Source: Micromonospora sp. ALFpr18c
Lineage (GTDB): Bacteria > Actinomycetota > Actinomycetes > Mycobacteriales > Micromonosporaceae
Assembly: GCF_008868155.1 (NCBI RefSeq)
Contig: NZ_WBKR01000003.1
Location: 32,703 to 96,702 of the forward strand
DNA: 64,000 bases
Direction of reading: 5' to 3'
The position numbers and the translations under genes were made by a program. A model generated the notes under the pieces. It made no database searches, was not told where the DNA came from, and worked only from the letters and a program-made list of their open reading frames with translations. Positions within the stretch are counted from its first letter, which is position 1. The number at the start of each line of letters is the position of its first letter. This document shows positions 7,801 to 17,012 of the stretch, piece by piece.

Positions 7801-8757
7801 TCAGGTGACGCCGCGCCGCCGGTCCACCGCCACGTACGACCCGGGCTGACTCTTGGCCACCGTCTTCATCTCCGAGGCCACCGCGATCGCTTCCAGAGGG
7901 TCGGTGAACCGCTTGCCGGCGTCGGAGAGGGAGACCCCGATGGAGAGGGTGACCAGGGCGGCCCGGCGGATGGCGCCGCGCCGGTCCTTCAGCTCCACGA
8001 AGCCCCGCTCCCGGTCGGTCGGGTCGTAGAGGGTGTCGGCCGACTTCTCGAAGTCGACGACGGCCCGGGAGGTCAACGGACGGACCTGGTCGGGAGCGCA
8101 GACGATGACGAAGTCGTCGCCGCCGACATGGCCGAGGAAGGCCGGCGGCAGACCCACCGCCACCACGGCCCGATGCAGGCTGCGGGCCAGCGCGGAGATG
8201 AAGTCGTCGCCGCGCACGAAGCCGTACCGGTCGTTGACGCTCTTGAACCGGTCGATGTCGATGTAGCCGACCGCGTAGTCCACACCCTGCCGGACCCGGT
8301 CGCTGATCTCCCGACGGATCCGGCTGTTGCCGGGCAGCCCGGTCAGGGGGGAGACCTCCCGGAACTCCTTGTTGCGGCGCAGGGTCGACGAGACCCGGGC
8401 CACCAGCTCGGCGGTGTCGAACGGCTTGACCAGGTAGTCGTCGGCACCGGCGCTGAGCCCGTGCACCTTGTCCACGGTCATGCCCTTCGCGGTCAGCATG
8501 ATCACCGGCAGGGCGGAGGTCATCGGGTCGGCGCGCAGCCGCCGGGTCAGCTCCAGCCCGTCGATCCGGGGCATCATCAGGTCGACCACGGCCAGGTCGG
8601 GCCGCTGCCGTTCGATGACCTCCAGGGCCTCCTGGCCGTCGCTGGCATGGATGACGTCGAAGCCGTGCAGCCGCAGGTTGAACTCGACGAAACGAGCGAT
8701 GTCGTCGTCGTCGTCGACGACGAGGATGATGTCCTTGCGGTCGCCGTCCGGATCCAT
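7801..8757 (-). CDS. Response regulator with GGDEF-type domain (GGDDF variant)
   Basis: This PleD-like protein has 318 residues. Residues 9-125 form a receiver domain with the acidic cluster at 15-19, phospho-acceptor Asp59 in VVDLMMPRIDG, Thr89 and Lys111 (LVKPFD). Residues about 135-305 form a GGDEF domain with the metal-binding YIDIDRFKSVND segment. The active-site loop is VGGDDF (212-216) instead of GGDEF, and no RxxD inhibitory site precedes it. It may be a weak or inactive diguanylate cyclase. The ATG lies one nucleotide after the rpe stop, so it is probably co-transcribed with rpe. The cognate kinase is not in the window. Confidence 0.88.
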   Translation of the reverse strand: MDPDGDRKDIILVVDDDDDIARFVEFNLRLHGFDVIHASDGQEALEVIERQRPDLAVVDLMMPRIDGLELTRRLRADPMTSALPVIMLTAKGMTVDKVHGLSAGADDYLVKPFDTAELVARVSSTLRRNKEFREVSPLTGLPGNSRIRREISDRVRQGVDYAVGYIDIDRFKSVNDRYGFVRGDDFISALARSLHRAVVAVGLPPAFLGHVGGDDFVIVCAPDQVRPLTSRAVVDFEKSADTLYDPTDRERGFVELKDRRGAIRRAALVTLSIGVSLSDAGKRFTDPLEAIAVASEMKTVAKSQPGSYVAVDRRRGVT

Positions 8758-8758
8758 C

Positions 8759-9439
8759 TCAGGCCCCGGCGGTCGCGCGTTCCGCCAGTGCCCGCAGGTG
8801 CCGCACGGCCTGGGCCGGGTCGGCGGCGCCGTAGACGGCGGTGCCGGCCACGAACGCGTCGGCGCCGGCGGACGCCGCCTGCTCGATGGTGTCGGCGGCG
8901 ATCCCGCCGTCCACCTCGATGCGCAGCTCCAGGTGCCCGGCGTCGACGTGCCGGCGGGCGGCACGCACCTTGTCCAGCAACTGCGGGATGAACCGCTGGC
9001 CGCCGAAGCCCGCCTTGATCGTCATGATCAGGAGGGTGTCGAAGCTGGGCAGCAGGTCCAGGTACGGCTCGATCGGAGTGTCCCGGTCGATGGCCAGCCC
9101 GGCCTTCGCGCCGGCCGAACGCAGGTCCTTGGCCAACGCCACCGGGTCGTCGCACGCCTCGGCGTGAAACGTCACGTTGTACGCCCCGGCGTCGGCGTAA
9201 CCGGGGGCCCACCGACGCGGATCCTCGATCATCAGGTGCACGTCGAAGGGCATCTCGGTGACCGCCCGCAGGCTCTGCACCACGGGCAGCCCGATGGTCA
9301 GGTTCGGCACGAAATGGTTGTCCATCACATCCACGTGCAGCCAGTCCGCGGCGTCCTCGACGGCACGGACCTCTTCGGCGAGATGGGCGAAATCGGCGGC
9401 CAGGATGCTCGGCGCGACGATCGGCGGCGGTACGGTCAC
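8759..9439 (-). CDS. rpe: Ribulose-phosphate 3-epimerase
   Basis: Rpe interconverts ribulose 5-phosphate and xylulose 5-phosphate in the pentose phosphate pathway. Residues such as [43 protein letters not shown] and the phosphate-binding EVDGGI place it firmly in the family; a TIM barrel is expected. The GTG at 9439 gives 226 residues. A GTG two codons later is possible, and the long upstream extension to 9568 has no family character. Ribulose 5-phosphate is also the substrate of RibBA, encoded downstream. Confidence 0.93.
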   Translation of the reverse strand: MTVPPPIVAPSILAADFAHLAEEVRAVEDAADWLHVDVMDNHFVPNLTIGLPVVQSLRAVTEMPFDVHLMIEDPRRWAPGYADAGAYNVTFHAEACDDPVALAKDLRSAGAKAGLAIDRDTPIEPYLDLLPSFDTLLIMTIKAGFGGQRFIPQLLDKVRAARRHVDAGHLELRIEVDGGIAADTIEQAASAGADAFVAGTAVYGAADPAQAVRHLRALAERATAGA

Positions 9440-9692
9440 GGGGCCAGTGTACGAACGCGGCCACCCGCCGCCCGCATCGCGGCACCATCTCCGACGCGCT
9501 GTGATGCGGCAGTGACCAGTGGTGCAGAATTGGTCGACCCGGTCCGGTGAATCCGGACGAAGAGACATCAGCGACTGGCCGATCGACGGAAACGCGACGA
9601 CACTCCAACGGGGATGGTGCCTTAGGCTGCACGCCCGCCGGGGTTTCGCCGCGGGGGCGGTGACCGGCCGTCAGCTCCCGGGAGGGCGGACG

Positions 9693-10583
9693 ATGCGACG
9701 GTGGCTTCCAGTGCTGGCGCTGGCCTGCGTCACGACGGTGCTGCTGGCCGGCTGCGGTCCGGCGCGAGGCGCGGACGGCGATCTGACCGACGACTGGCCC
9801 GAACTGGGCGCCCCGAAGCCGTTCACCCCCGCCACCGACACCTGCCTGCCCCGCATCACCTCGATCGTGCAGGCCAGCACGTACGAGACGGTGGACTGCG
9901 CGCGCAGCCACCTGGCCGAGTCGATCCACGTCGGCGCGTTCACCGGCCCCGCCGCGAAGGCCGGGGCGCGACCCGGGCCGGGCTCACCGGCGCTGCGCGC
10001 CGCCCGCGGCGAGTGTGACCAGCGGGCCCGGGAGATGCTCGGCGGCGACTGGCACACGGCCCGGCTCACCCTGTCGCTCGCGCTGCCCTCGGCGCCCGCC
10101 TGGGCCGGCGGCGCCCGCTGGTTCCGTTGCGACCTGAGCGAGACCGACAGCATCGACAACACCCGGCCGGTGAACCGCAGCGGCAGCCTGCGCGGGGCAC
10201 TGATCGGCGACGCCCCCCTCACCCACCGCTGCTTCGATCCCAAGCTGATCGGCGACAACCTCAACTACATGGCGCCGGTGCTCTGCACCGAGCCGCACCG
10301 CGCCGAGTTCGTCGGCGTCTACGTGGAACGGGACATGAGCTGGGTGGAGTTCACCCGCTCCGCCGAGCAGGCGCACCGACGCTGCATGGCGCTGATCGCC
10401 GGGTACGCCGCCGTGCCGAACAACGCCGACCTGCCGTACCGGGCCGGGTCCATCTACTACCCACCGTCGCAACGGGAATGGGAGGAGGGCGACCGTGGTG
10501 TGCGGTGTTTCCTGTGGAGCGACGACCGCAAACTCACCCGCTCGATGCGCGGTGCGGGCCCCGAGGGACTACCCGCGATCTGA
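9693..10583 (+). CDS. Lipoprotein resembling the actinobacterial 'septum formation' family, copy 1
   Basis: The 296-residue protein begins MRRWLPVLALACVTTVLLAGC, an N-terminal signal with lipobox LAGC, so it should be a membrane-anchored exported lipoprotein. The body contains two related Cys/His segments: VDCARSHLAESIHVGAF and, later, LCTEPHRAEFVGVY. These resemble the C...H..E pattern of Septum_form (PF13845) proteins. Further paired cysteines suggest disulfides. GGGAGG precedes the ATG. The biochemical role is not known to me. An equally long paralogue follows after 84 nt. Confidence 0.72.
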   Translation: MRRWLPVLALACVTTVLLAGCGPARGADGDLTDDWPELGAPKPFTPATDTCLPRITSIVQASTYETVDCARSHLAESIHVGAFTGPAAKAGARPGPGSPALRAARGECDQRAREMLGGDWHTARLTLSLALPSAPAWAGGARWFRCDLSETDSIDNTRPVNRSGSLRGALIGDAPLTHRCFDPKLIGDNLNYMAPVLCTEPHRAEFVGVYVERDMSWVEFTRSAEQAHRRCMALIAGYAAVPNNADLPYRAGSIYYPPSQREWEEGDRGVRCFLWSDDRKLTRSMRGAGPEGLPAI

Positions 10584-10667
10584 GTATCGGTGCCGTATGC
10601 TGCTGCGCCGTGGCGCTACCGACCAGCCGAGGGTCGGCCGGAGGCCACCAGCGGCGGGAGGTCGACG

Positions 10668-11558
10668 ATGCGACGGTGGTTGACGGCGGTGGCCGGGGGC
10701 GCGGCGGTGGCCCTGGCGCTCGCCGGGTGTGGCGCACCGGCCGGAGTCGACCGTGACCTCACCGACGACTGGCCGGCGCCCGTCGCGGCGCAGCAGTTCG
10801 TGCCCGCCGCCGACGTCTGCCACCACTCCTCCCAGCAGGTCGGTTTCCTGACCGGCTACAACCCGATGGCGTGTGCCGAGTCGCACCGGGTGGAAACCAT
10901 GTTCGTCGGCACCCTCACCGGGCCGGGAGCGGAGCGCGGCACGCCCCCGCCGCCCGGCTCGGAGGGCATGCGGGCCGCGCAGGCGAGCTGCGACAAGGAG
11001 GTCAACAAGGCCGTCGGCGCCGACTGGCGCTCCGGTCGGCTCGGCCTGACCGTCGTGCTGCCCTCGCCGCAGGCCTGGACCGGCGGGGCCCGCTGGTACC
11101 GCTGCGACGTCACTGAGGTCGCCAGCATCGACGACACCGCCGTCGACCTGCGCACCGGCAGCCTCCGGGGGGCGTTGATCGGGGCGGCGCCGTTGGCGTA
11201 CCGCTGCTTCAACCCGAAGCTCGTCAAGGACGACATCGACGAGATGGTCACGGTGCCGTGCACCGCCAAGCACCACGCCGAGTTCGTCGGGATCTGGCAG
11301 GCCCCGGACATCAGCTACGCCGAGTTCACCCGCACCACCAAGCGGACCCACCGGGCCTGCCAGACGATGACCGCGACGTTCGCCAAGGTGCCGGACAACG
11401 CGCAGCTCGACTTCCGCGCCGGAACGATCTACTACCAGCCGTACGAGCAGGAGTGGAAGAACGGCAACCGCGGTGTGCAGTGCTTCCTGTGGATCAGCGA
11501 CCGGGACCTGACCCGTTCGCTGCGCAACGCGGGCACGAAGGGCCTCCCGGTCACCTGA
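10668..11558 (+). CDS. Lipoprotein resembling the actinobacterial 'septum formation' family, copy 2
   Basis: This tandem paralogue of the preceding gene also has 296 residues. It begins MRRWLTAVAGG and has lipobox LAGC. The matching segments are DLTDDWPAPVAAQQFVP (against DLTDDWPELGAPKPFTP), ACAESHRVETMFVGTL, PCTAKHHAEFVGIW, SLRGALIG and RGVQCFLW. By eye the copies share roughly half their residues over the full length. GGGAGG lies before the ATG; an in-frame ATG at 10590 lacks the signal-peptide context. A strong terminator follows. The function is unknown. Confidence 0.72.
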   Translation: MRRWLTAVAGGAAVALALAGCGAPAGVDRDLTDDWPAPVAAQQFVPAADVCHHSSQQVGFLTGYNPMACAESHRVETMFVGTLTGPGAERGTPPPPGSEGMRAAQASCDKEVNKAVGADWRSGRLGLTVVLPSPQAWTGGARWYRCDVTEVASIDDTAVDLRTGSLRGALIGAAPLAYRCFNPKLVKDDIDEMVTVPCTAKHHAEFVGIWQAPDISYAEFTRTTKRTHRACQTMTATFAKVPDNAQLDFRAGTIYYQPYEQEWKNGNRGVQCFLWISDRDLTRSLRNAGTKGLPVT

Positions 11559-11569
11559 CCGGCCGCACG

Positions 11570-11600
11570 ACCGCACCCGGCCGGGTCGGCCGGGTGCGGT
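11570..11600. terminator. Terminator after the tandem lipoprotein genes
   Basis: A perfect 13-bp stem (11570-11582 and 11588-11600) closes a 5-nt loop, right after the second lipoprotein stop. It also lies downstream of the convergent rsmB gene, so it could serve both directions. Confidence 0.85.
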
Positions 11601-11642
11601 GCCGTGTCGGCCCGTGCGTCAGCTCTCCGCGCAGGACGGCGG

Positions 11643-13079
11643 TCAGCCCTTGCGCAGGACGGCGAGGAACATCGCGTCGGTGCCGTGCCGGTGCGGCCAG
11701 AGCTGCACGGTCGGGCCGTCGCCCAGGCCGGGCATACCGGCCGGCAGCAACGGTCGGGCGTCGACGAAGTCCACCGACACACCGCTGCGGCGAGCCGCCT
11801 CGGTCACCGTCACGTGCGTCTCGACGGTGTGCGGCGAGCAGGTGACGTAGGCGACCAGACCACCCGGGCGCACCGCCCGCAGCGCCGCGCCGAGCAGCTC
11901 GCGTTGCAGCCGGGTCAGCGGCGGCAGGTCGGATGGCTGGCGACGCCACCGTGACTCCGGCCGGCGGCGCAGCGACCCGAGCCCGGTGCACGGGGCGTCC
12001 ACCAGGACCCGGTCGAAGTGCCCCTCGGGCAGCTTCGGGTCCGCGCCGACCTCACGGCCGTCGGTGGCCAGCACGGCCACCGGCAGCCCCCGGGTCGCCT
12101 GGGACACCAGCCGGGCGCGGTGCTCGGCCACCTCCACCGCGGTCACCCGGGCACCACGCTGCGCGGCCAGCGCGCCGAGCAGCCCGGCCTTGCCGCCGGG
12201 GCCGGCGCACAGGTCCAGCCAGCGCCCGTCCGGGCCGTCGAGCGGCGCGTCGGCCAGGGCGGCGGCCACCAGTTGGGAGCCCTCGTCCTGGACGTGGGCG
12301 CGGCCGTCGACCACCGCCGGCACATCGCCCGGCGAGCCACCGGGCAGATAGACGGCGTACGGCGAGAACGCGCCCGGCGCACCGCCGACCTGGTCGGCCA
12401 GCTCGACCGGGTCGATCAGGCCGGGCCGGGCGCACAGGTGCACCGGCGGACGCTCGTTGTCCTCGATCAGAAGGCGGGCCGTCTCGCCCAGATCACCGTC
12501 GAGCGCCTCGGAGAAGGCCCGCACGATCCACTGCGGGTGGCTGTACGCGACCGCCAGGTGCCCGACCGGGTCGGTCTCCATCGGCGGGGCGAGCTTCGCC
12601 ACCCAGCCGTCGGAGTCGAGGGTCGACACCTCCCGCAGCACCGCGTTGGCGAACCCGGTCGCACCCGGCGCGACCGAGCGGACCAGGTCCACCGTCGACG
12701 AGACCGCGGCGTGCGCCGGCACACGGGTGTGCAGGAGCTGGTACGCCCCGAGCCGCAGCGCGTCACGCACCGGCGGGTCGATCCGGGCCACGTCCCGGCC
12801 GGCCGCGTCGGTGAGGATCGCGTCCAACGTGCCCAGGTGACGCAGGGTGCCGTAGGTCAGCTCGGTGGCGAACGCCGCGTCCCGGCCGAACAGGCCCTCC
12901 TCGCGCAGGATGATCGGCAGCACCAGGTTGGCGAACGCGTCGTCGCGGTGCACGGCGGCCACCGCCTCGTACGCCGCGCGGCGCGGCCGGTCCAGCGGCG
13001 GTCGTACCGGCCGGCGGTCCGCGCCGCGACCGGCGGGCGGGCCGGAGCGCGGCGGGCGCGTCCCCTCCGGGGCGCTCAC
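11643..13079 (-). CDS. rsmB: RsmB-type 16S rRNA (cytosine-5) methyltransferase
   Basis: RsmB-type enzymes methylate a cytosine of 16S rRNA using SAM. The 478-residue protein has an N-terminal NusB-like RNA-binding domain (about residues 30-165, [20 protein letters not shown]) and a C-terminal Rossmann methyltransferase domain. SAM motif I is [17 protein letters not shown]. Motif IV is [15 protein letters not shown], and motif [12 protein letters not shown] carries the catalytic Cys. The GTG at 13079 overlaps the fmt stop (GTGA), so translation is coupled to fmt. The first 30 residues are Arg/Pro-rich and variable. Confidence 0.92.
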   Translation of the reverse strand: MSAPEGTRPPRSGPPAGRGADRRPVRPPLDRPRRAAYEAVAAVHRDDAFANLVLPIILREEGLFGRDAAFATELTYGTLRHLGTLDAILTDAAGRDVARIDPPVRDALRLGAYQLLHTRVPAHAAVSSTVDLVRSVAPGATGFANAVLREVSTLDSDGWVAKLAPPMETDPVGHLAVAYSHPQWIVRAFSEALDGDLGETARLLIEDNERPPVHLCARPGLIDPVELADQVGGAPGAFSPYAVYLPGGSPGDVPAVVDGRAHVQDEGSQLVAAALADAPLDGPDGRWLDLCAGPGGKAGLLGALAAQRGARVTAVEVAEHRARLVSQATRGLPVAVLATDGREVGADPKLPEGHFDRVLVDAPCTGLGSLRRRPESRWRRQPSDLPPLTRLQRELLGAALRAVRPGGLVAYVTCSPHTVETHVTVTEAARRSGVSVDFVDARPLLPAGMPGLGDGPTVQLWPHRHGTDAMFLAVLRKG

Positions 13080-14002
13080 GCGAGGTCCTCGCCGGCGCCG
13101 ACGCGGACGCCACGCGCCCAGTCGGTCGCCGACATGGCCCGCTTGCCCGCGGCCCGCACCTCGCCGAGACGCACCGGCACGGTGGCCGTACCGGCCAGCA
13201 CGCGGGACTTCTCCACCAGCAACTCCCCCGGCTTCAGCTCCGGCCCGTCGGGCACCGGCACGACCGGGCCGAGTTTCACCCGCTCACCGCGGAACGTGGT
13301 CCAGGCGCCGGGGGCCGGGGTGCAGGCCCGGATCCGGCGGTCCACCGCGAACCCCGGGTCAGCCCAGCGGACCCGGGCGTCGTCCACGGTCAGCTTCGGT
13401 GCCAGCGACACACCGTCGGCCGGCTGCGGCTCGGCACGGGCGGTGCCGTCCTCGATCGCGTCCAGCACCGCCACCAGCAGACCCGCACCGGAGTCGGCGA
13501 GCCGCTCCAGCAGGTCGCCGGACGTGTCGGCGGGACGGATCTCGTCGGTCAGGGTGCCGTAGACCGGGCCGGTGTCCAGGCCCTGCTCCAGCTGGAACAC
13601 GCTGGCGCCGGTCAGCTCGTCGCCGTGCAGCACGGCGTGCTGCACGGGCGCGGCGCCCCGCCAGGCCGGCAGCAGCGAGAAGTGCAGGTTGATCCAGCCG
13701 TGTCGGGGGATCTCCAGTGCCGCCGGCGGCACCAGCGCGCCGTACGCGACCACCGGCACGCAGTCCGGTGCCAGCTCGCGCAGCCGGTCGAGAAACTCCG
13801 GGTCCCGGGGGCGGGCCGGCGTGAGCACCTCGACGCCATGCTCGTCGGCCCACTCGGCGACCGGGGAGCGGGACAGGCCACGCCCCCGCCCGGCGGGCGC
13901 GTCGGGCCGGGTCACCACGGCGACCAGCTCGTGCCGCGAGGCGGCGACGGCGGACAGGGCGGGGACGGCGACGGCCGGCGTACCGGCGAAGATCACGCGC
14001 AT
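13076..14002 (-). CDS. fmt: Methionyl-tRNA formyltransferase
   Basis: Fmt formylates initiator Met-tRNA with 10-formyltetrahydrofolate. The 308-residue protein shows [16 protein letters not shown] at the N-terminus, the folate-site [15 protein letters not shown] with its catalytic Asn/His, and a C-terminal tRNA-binding barrel. The ATG at 14002 starts 6 nt beyond the def stop and has no strong Shine-Dalgarno. A GTG at 14011 would overlap the def stop as GTGA and add three residues, so the start is slightly uncertain. def-fmt-rsmB form a translation-related operon. Confidence 0.93.
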   Translation of the reverse strand: MRVIFAGTPAVAVPALSAVAASRHELVAVVTRPDAPAGRGRGLSRSPVAEWADEHGVEVLTPARPRDPEFLDRLRELAPDCVPVVAYGALVPPAALEIPRHGWINLHFSLLPAWRGAAPVQHAVLHGDELTGASVFQLEQGLDTGPVYGTLTDEIRPADTSGDLLERLADSGAGLLVAVLDAIEDGTARAEPQPADGVSLAPKLTVDDARVRWADPGFAVDRRIRACTPAPGAWTTFRGERVKLGPVVPVPDGPELKPGELLVEKSRVLAGTATVPVRLGEVRAAGKRAMSATDWARGVRVGAGEDLA

Positions 14003-14007
14003 CCGGG

Positions 14008-14568
14008 TCACCGGCCCAGACCGAAGGGGTTGCCCGCGCCGTGCGGGTTGACCTTGACCACCGGCGGGGCGGCCGCGTCGTACCACTCGGCCTGGCGGAT
14101 CGCCTTCATCGCCTCCTTGCGACCGGCGGCGTCGAGCCGGTCCAGGAAGAGCACACCGTCGAGGTGGTCGGTCTCGTGCTGCACGCAGCGGGCCATCAGA
14201 CCGGTGCCGACGATCTGCAACGGGTCACCGTAGCCGTTGAAGCCCTTGGCGACGACGTTCTGCCGCCGCTTGGTGTCGAAGTAGAGCCCGGGGATCGACA
14301 GGCAGCCCTCCGGGCCGTCCTGCTCCTCCTCGTCGGGAAATTCGAGCACCGGGTTGACCAGGTGCCCGAGCACGTCGTCGACGTCGAAGGTGAACACCCG
14401 CAGGCCCACACCGAGCTGCGGGGCGGCCAGGCCGGCGCCGTTCTGCTCACGCATCGTGTCGGTCAGGTCGGCGATGAGCCTCCGCAGCTCGACGTCGAAA
14501 TCGACCACCGGATCAGCCGGCGTGCGCAGCACCGGATCCCCAAAAAGACGGATGGGCTGGACGGTCAC
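14008..14568 (-). CDS. def: Peptide deformylase
   Basis: Def removes the formyl group from nascent proteins, the counterpart of the neighbouring Fmt. The three metal-site motifs are present: [23 protein letters not shown] (Cys ligand) and QHETDHLDG (HExxH). I place the start at the GTG at 14568, giving 186 residues. It follows AAGGAG with 9-nt spacing, and that AAGGAG lies within the first codons of the alternative ATG start at 14586. The C-terminus is about ten residues longer than the shortest deformylases. Confidence 0.92.
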   Translation of the reverse strand: MTVQPIRLFGDPVLRTPADPVVDFDVELRRLIADLTDTMREQNGAGLAAPQLGVGLRVFTFDVDDVLGHLVNPVLEFPDEEEQDGPEGCLSIPGLYFDTKRRQNVVAKGFNGYGDPLQIVGTGLMARCVQHETDHLDGVLFLDRLDAAGRKEAMKAIRQAEWYDAAAPPVVKVNPHGAGNPFGLGR

Positions 14569-14613
14569 GCGGGACGGCTCCTTCATGGGTGGGACGAGCG
14601 GTGCCGTACCAGT

Positions 14614-15882
14614 CTACGGAGTGCCCGGCCGGACGCCGGCCGGCGTACCGCGATCGACCACCGCCGGTGTGCCCAGCGTCACCGGCAGGCTGTCGTAGCC
14701 GCGCAGGGTCAGCCGGGTCCGGTGCCGGGGCGTCCCGGCCAGGGCCAGCTCGGGCAGCCGGCGCAGCAGCAGCGGGAACGCCAGTTGCGCCTCCAGCCGG
14801 GCCAGGCCGGCGCCGAGGCAGTAGTGCGGGCCGGCGCCGAAGGACAGCGGGTGCGCCTGCTCGCGGGTCGGGTCGAAGCAGCGCGGGTCGGGAAAGCGGC
14901 GCGGATCCCGGTTGGCCGCGCCGAGCAGCAGCAGCGCCGTGCTGCCCGCCGGCAGGTCGAGCCCACCGCAGCGCACCGGCGCCGTGCTGGTGCGGGTGGT
15001 CAGCTGCACCGGGGAGTCGTAGCGCAGCAGCTCCTCGACGTACGCCGGGGCGAGCGCGGGGTCGGCGCGCAGCGCGTCGGCGGCCGCCGGGTGACGCAGC
15101 AGCACGACGAGCCCGTTGCCGAGCAGGTTGGTGGTGGTCTCGAAGCCGGCCACCAGCAGCACCACCAGGTTGGCCAGCAGCTCGTCGCCGGTGAGCCGCT
15201 CACCGTCGGCGTCGTGCACCTGGACCAGCGCCGTGGTCAGGTCGTCGGCCGGTGCCCGGCGCCGGGCGACGATCAACTCGACGAAGTAGTCGCGCAGCTC
15301 GGCGGCACCCGCGTCGGCGACCGCCAACTCCTCGGTGGTGATCTCCGGCTCCAGCACGCCGGTCAGGTCACCGGCCCAGCGGCGGAACAACGGCCGGTCG
15401 GCCGCGGGCACGCCGAGCAGCGCGCAGATCACCCCCACCGGCAGCGGGTACGCGAAGTCGGCCAGCACGTCGACCGGCGCGCCGTCCTCGGCCCGGTCGA
15501 CCATCGCGTCGAGCAGTTCCTCGGCCTGGGCCAGCACCACGTCCCGCATGCCGGCGATCCGGCGCGGGCTGAACGCCCCGGCGGCGAGCCGACGCATCCG
15601 GCTGTGGTCGGGCGGGTTGGTGCGCAGCATCGACCGGGCGATCGACGACACCGCCGGGCTCTGCCGCCAGTTCGGCCAGACCTGGTCCCGCAGCGTGTCG
15701 TCGAGCACCCCGAGCCGGGGGTCGCGCAGCAACTCGTCGGCCTCCGGATAGCCGGTCACCACGTACAGGCCGGGCAGCGCCTGCACCACCGGCCCGTGGG
15801 CGCGCAACCGCTCGTACGTCGGGTACGGGTCGACACGCCCCTGCGGCGACATGAGCAGTGTGAGCGCCTCGGCAGCATCCAT
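14614..15882 (-). CDS. Cytochrome P450
   Basis: This soluble bacterial P450 has 422 residues. Key motifs are the I-helix AGFETT (245-250), the K-helix ExxR (E284-R287) and the heme loop FGAGPHYCLG with thiolate ligand Cys355. It belongs with the CYP105/107-like macrolide or secondary-metabolism type judged by overall form, but the substrate cannot be predicted. GGGGGAGG lies 6 nt before the ATG. No ferredoxin or reductase gene is adjacent, so electrons must come from elsewhere. It lies just upstream of def and is not part of the conserved backbone order. Confidence 0.93.
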   Translation of the reverse strand: MDAAEALTLLMSPQGRVDPYPTYERLRAHGPVVQALPGLYVVTGYPEADELLRDPRLGVLDDTLRDQVWPNWRQSPAVSSIARSMLRTNPPDHSRMRRLAAGAFSPRRIAGMRDVVLAQAEELLDAMVDRAEDGAPVDVLADFAYPLPVGVICALLGVPAADRPLFRRWAGDLTGVLEPEITTEELAVADAGAAELRDYFVELIVARRRAPADDLTTALVQVHDADGERLTGDELLANLVVLLVAGFETTTNLLGNGLVVLLRHPAAADALRADPALAPAYVEELLRYDSPVQLTTRTSTAPVRCGGLDLPAGSTALLLLGAANRDPRRFPDPRCFDPTREQAHPLSFGAGPHYCLGAGLARLEAQLAFPLLLRRLPELALAGTPRHRTRLTLRGYDSLPVTLGTPAVVDRGTPAGVRPGTP

Positions 15883-15961
15883 GGCCGGCCTCCCCCGTCG
15901 ATGCGTCGGAGGCTCCATCATCCCGGTGCCGGCGTCATCCGGCAGCCCGCAGGCCACCGCC

Positions 15962-15996
15962 CTCAGGCCTCAGGCCTCAGCCCTCAGGCCACAGGC
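15962..15996. repeat. Five tandem heptanucleotide repeats
   Basis: Five contiguous 7-mers of CTCAGGC occur, three exact and two with single changes (CTCAGCC, CACAGGC). They lie in the 146-nt gap between the P450 gene and the kinase-ParB gene. Slippage could make the copy number variable. I see no regulatory motif in it. Confidence 0.8.
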
Positions 15997-16028
15997 CGCG
16001 ACGACGAGGGCTGGGACCGCCCAGGGGG

Positions 16029-17012
16029 TCAGGCGTTGACGCCCGGATCCCCGGCCAGGACCGCGTCGCCACCGAGCAGCGCGGGCTCCGGCAACGGCAG
16101 CTGGATCTTGTGAGCCGCCTCCCAGTCGTAGACCAGGCCGGGGCGCACCTGCGCGGCGAAGTAGTCGATGGCGCTCATGCCGCCCACCACCGGCTCGTCG
16201 ACCTCCGCGACGAGCTGGGCGGGGACGAGGGAGAAGCCGTTCTGCAGGGCTGCGCTGAGCCGGCGGTGGCCGTCCACGACGAAGAAGTACTCGCCGGTGA
16301 ACCCGATCTTCAACGGTTCGAGGGCCTCGTCACCGGCCTCGGCCACGTCACCGACGAACTCGGTGTCCCACAGTCCGCGCAGGGTGGCGATGTCCTCGGT
16401 CGGGTAGACCCGGGCCGGGTCCAGCAGCAGCAGCGGCGGGCCGTCGCGCAGCACCTCGGCGCCGAGCGTCCCCTCGTGCGCGGCGATGATGTGCTCGACC
16501 ACCTCGGCGGCCGAGGCCCGGGTGGTGTCGCAGATCAGGTCGTAGTTGCGCAGCCGCGCCTTGTCCACCCCGTAGCGGACGATGAACCGGCTGCGCTCGC
16601 TCTCGCTGCGCTCGCGGAGCTTGGCCTTGGCCTCCTCCAGCGAGGCGTAGCTCTCCGCCGGCCCGGAGGGGCGGGCCAGCACCCGGCGGGCCGCCTCACC
16701 CGGCTCGGTGATCATGTGCACCTTGAGCGCGTCGGTGAAGAAGTGCCACGCCAGCCGGGAGTCCATGACGAGGCGCTCGCCGGACGCGGCGATGTCGCGC
16801 TGGAGCTGGTCGACGTAGCCGTCGACGGCCTGGTCCAGCTCGGCGTGCAGGTTGAGCTGCAGGGCGGTCATCTGCCGCTGCTGGGCCATCTCCCGATAGA
16901 GATCACCCACGCTGACCCGGCGCATGCCGAGCCGGTTGGCGATCTCGACCGACACGGTGCTCTTGCCGCTGCCGAGGTCGCCGTTGAAGACGATCGATTG
17001 TCGAACGGTCAC
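16029..17012 (-). CDS. P-loop kinase (CMP/AAA_18-like) fused to a ParB-like domain
   Basis: This 327-residue protein has two recognisable parts. Residues 1-180 look like a small nucleotide or metabolite kinase: Walker A GDLGSGKST (11-19), a GDLYREMA segment typical of the CMP-kinase-like fold, DSRLAWHFF, and a LID-like Arg/Glu-rich helix (125-145). Residues about 195-290 resemble a ParB N-terminal (nuclease/CTPase-like) domain: YPTEDIATLRGLW, then VVDGHRRLSAALQNGFSLVP, where GHRR matches the ParB box. The GTG at 17012 follows AGGGGTGG. The gene is monocistronic. Substrate and role are unknown. Confidence 0.7.
   Translation of the reverse strand: MTVRQSIVFNGDLGSGKSTVSVEIANRLGMRRVSVGDLYREMAQQRQMTALQLNLHAELDQAVDGYVDQLQRDIAASGERLVMDSRLAWHFFTDALKVHMITEPGEAARRVLARPSGPAESYASLEEAKAKLRERSESERSRFIVRYGVDKARLRNYDLICDTTRASAAEVVEHIIAAHEGTLGAEVLRDGPPLLLLDPARVYPTEDIATLRGLWDTEFVGDVAEAGDEALEPLKIGFTGEYFFVVDGHRRLSAALQNGFSLVPAQLVAEVDEPVVGGMSAIDYFAAQVRPGLVYDWEAAHKIQLPLPEPALLGGDAVLAGDPGVNA

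Noticed and set aside
10590..10667. Upstream ATG extension of the second lipoprotein
   Set aside because: The extension lacks a signal peptide and a Shine-Dalgarno. The internal ATG has GGGAGG and reproduces the copy 1 start.
15962..15996. CRISPR-like repeats
   Set aside because: The units are 7 nt, contiguous, without spacers and with no cas genes nearby.
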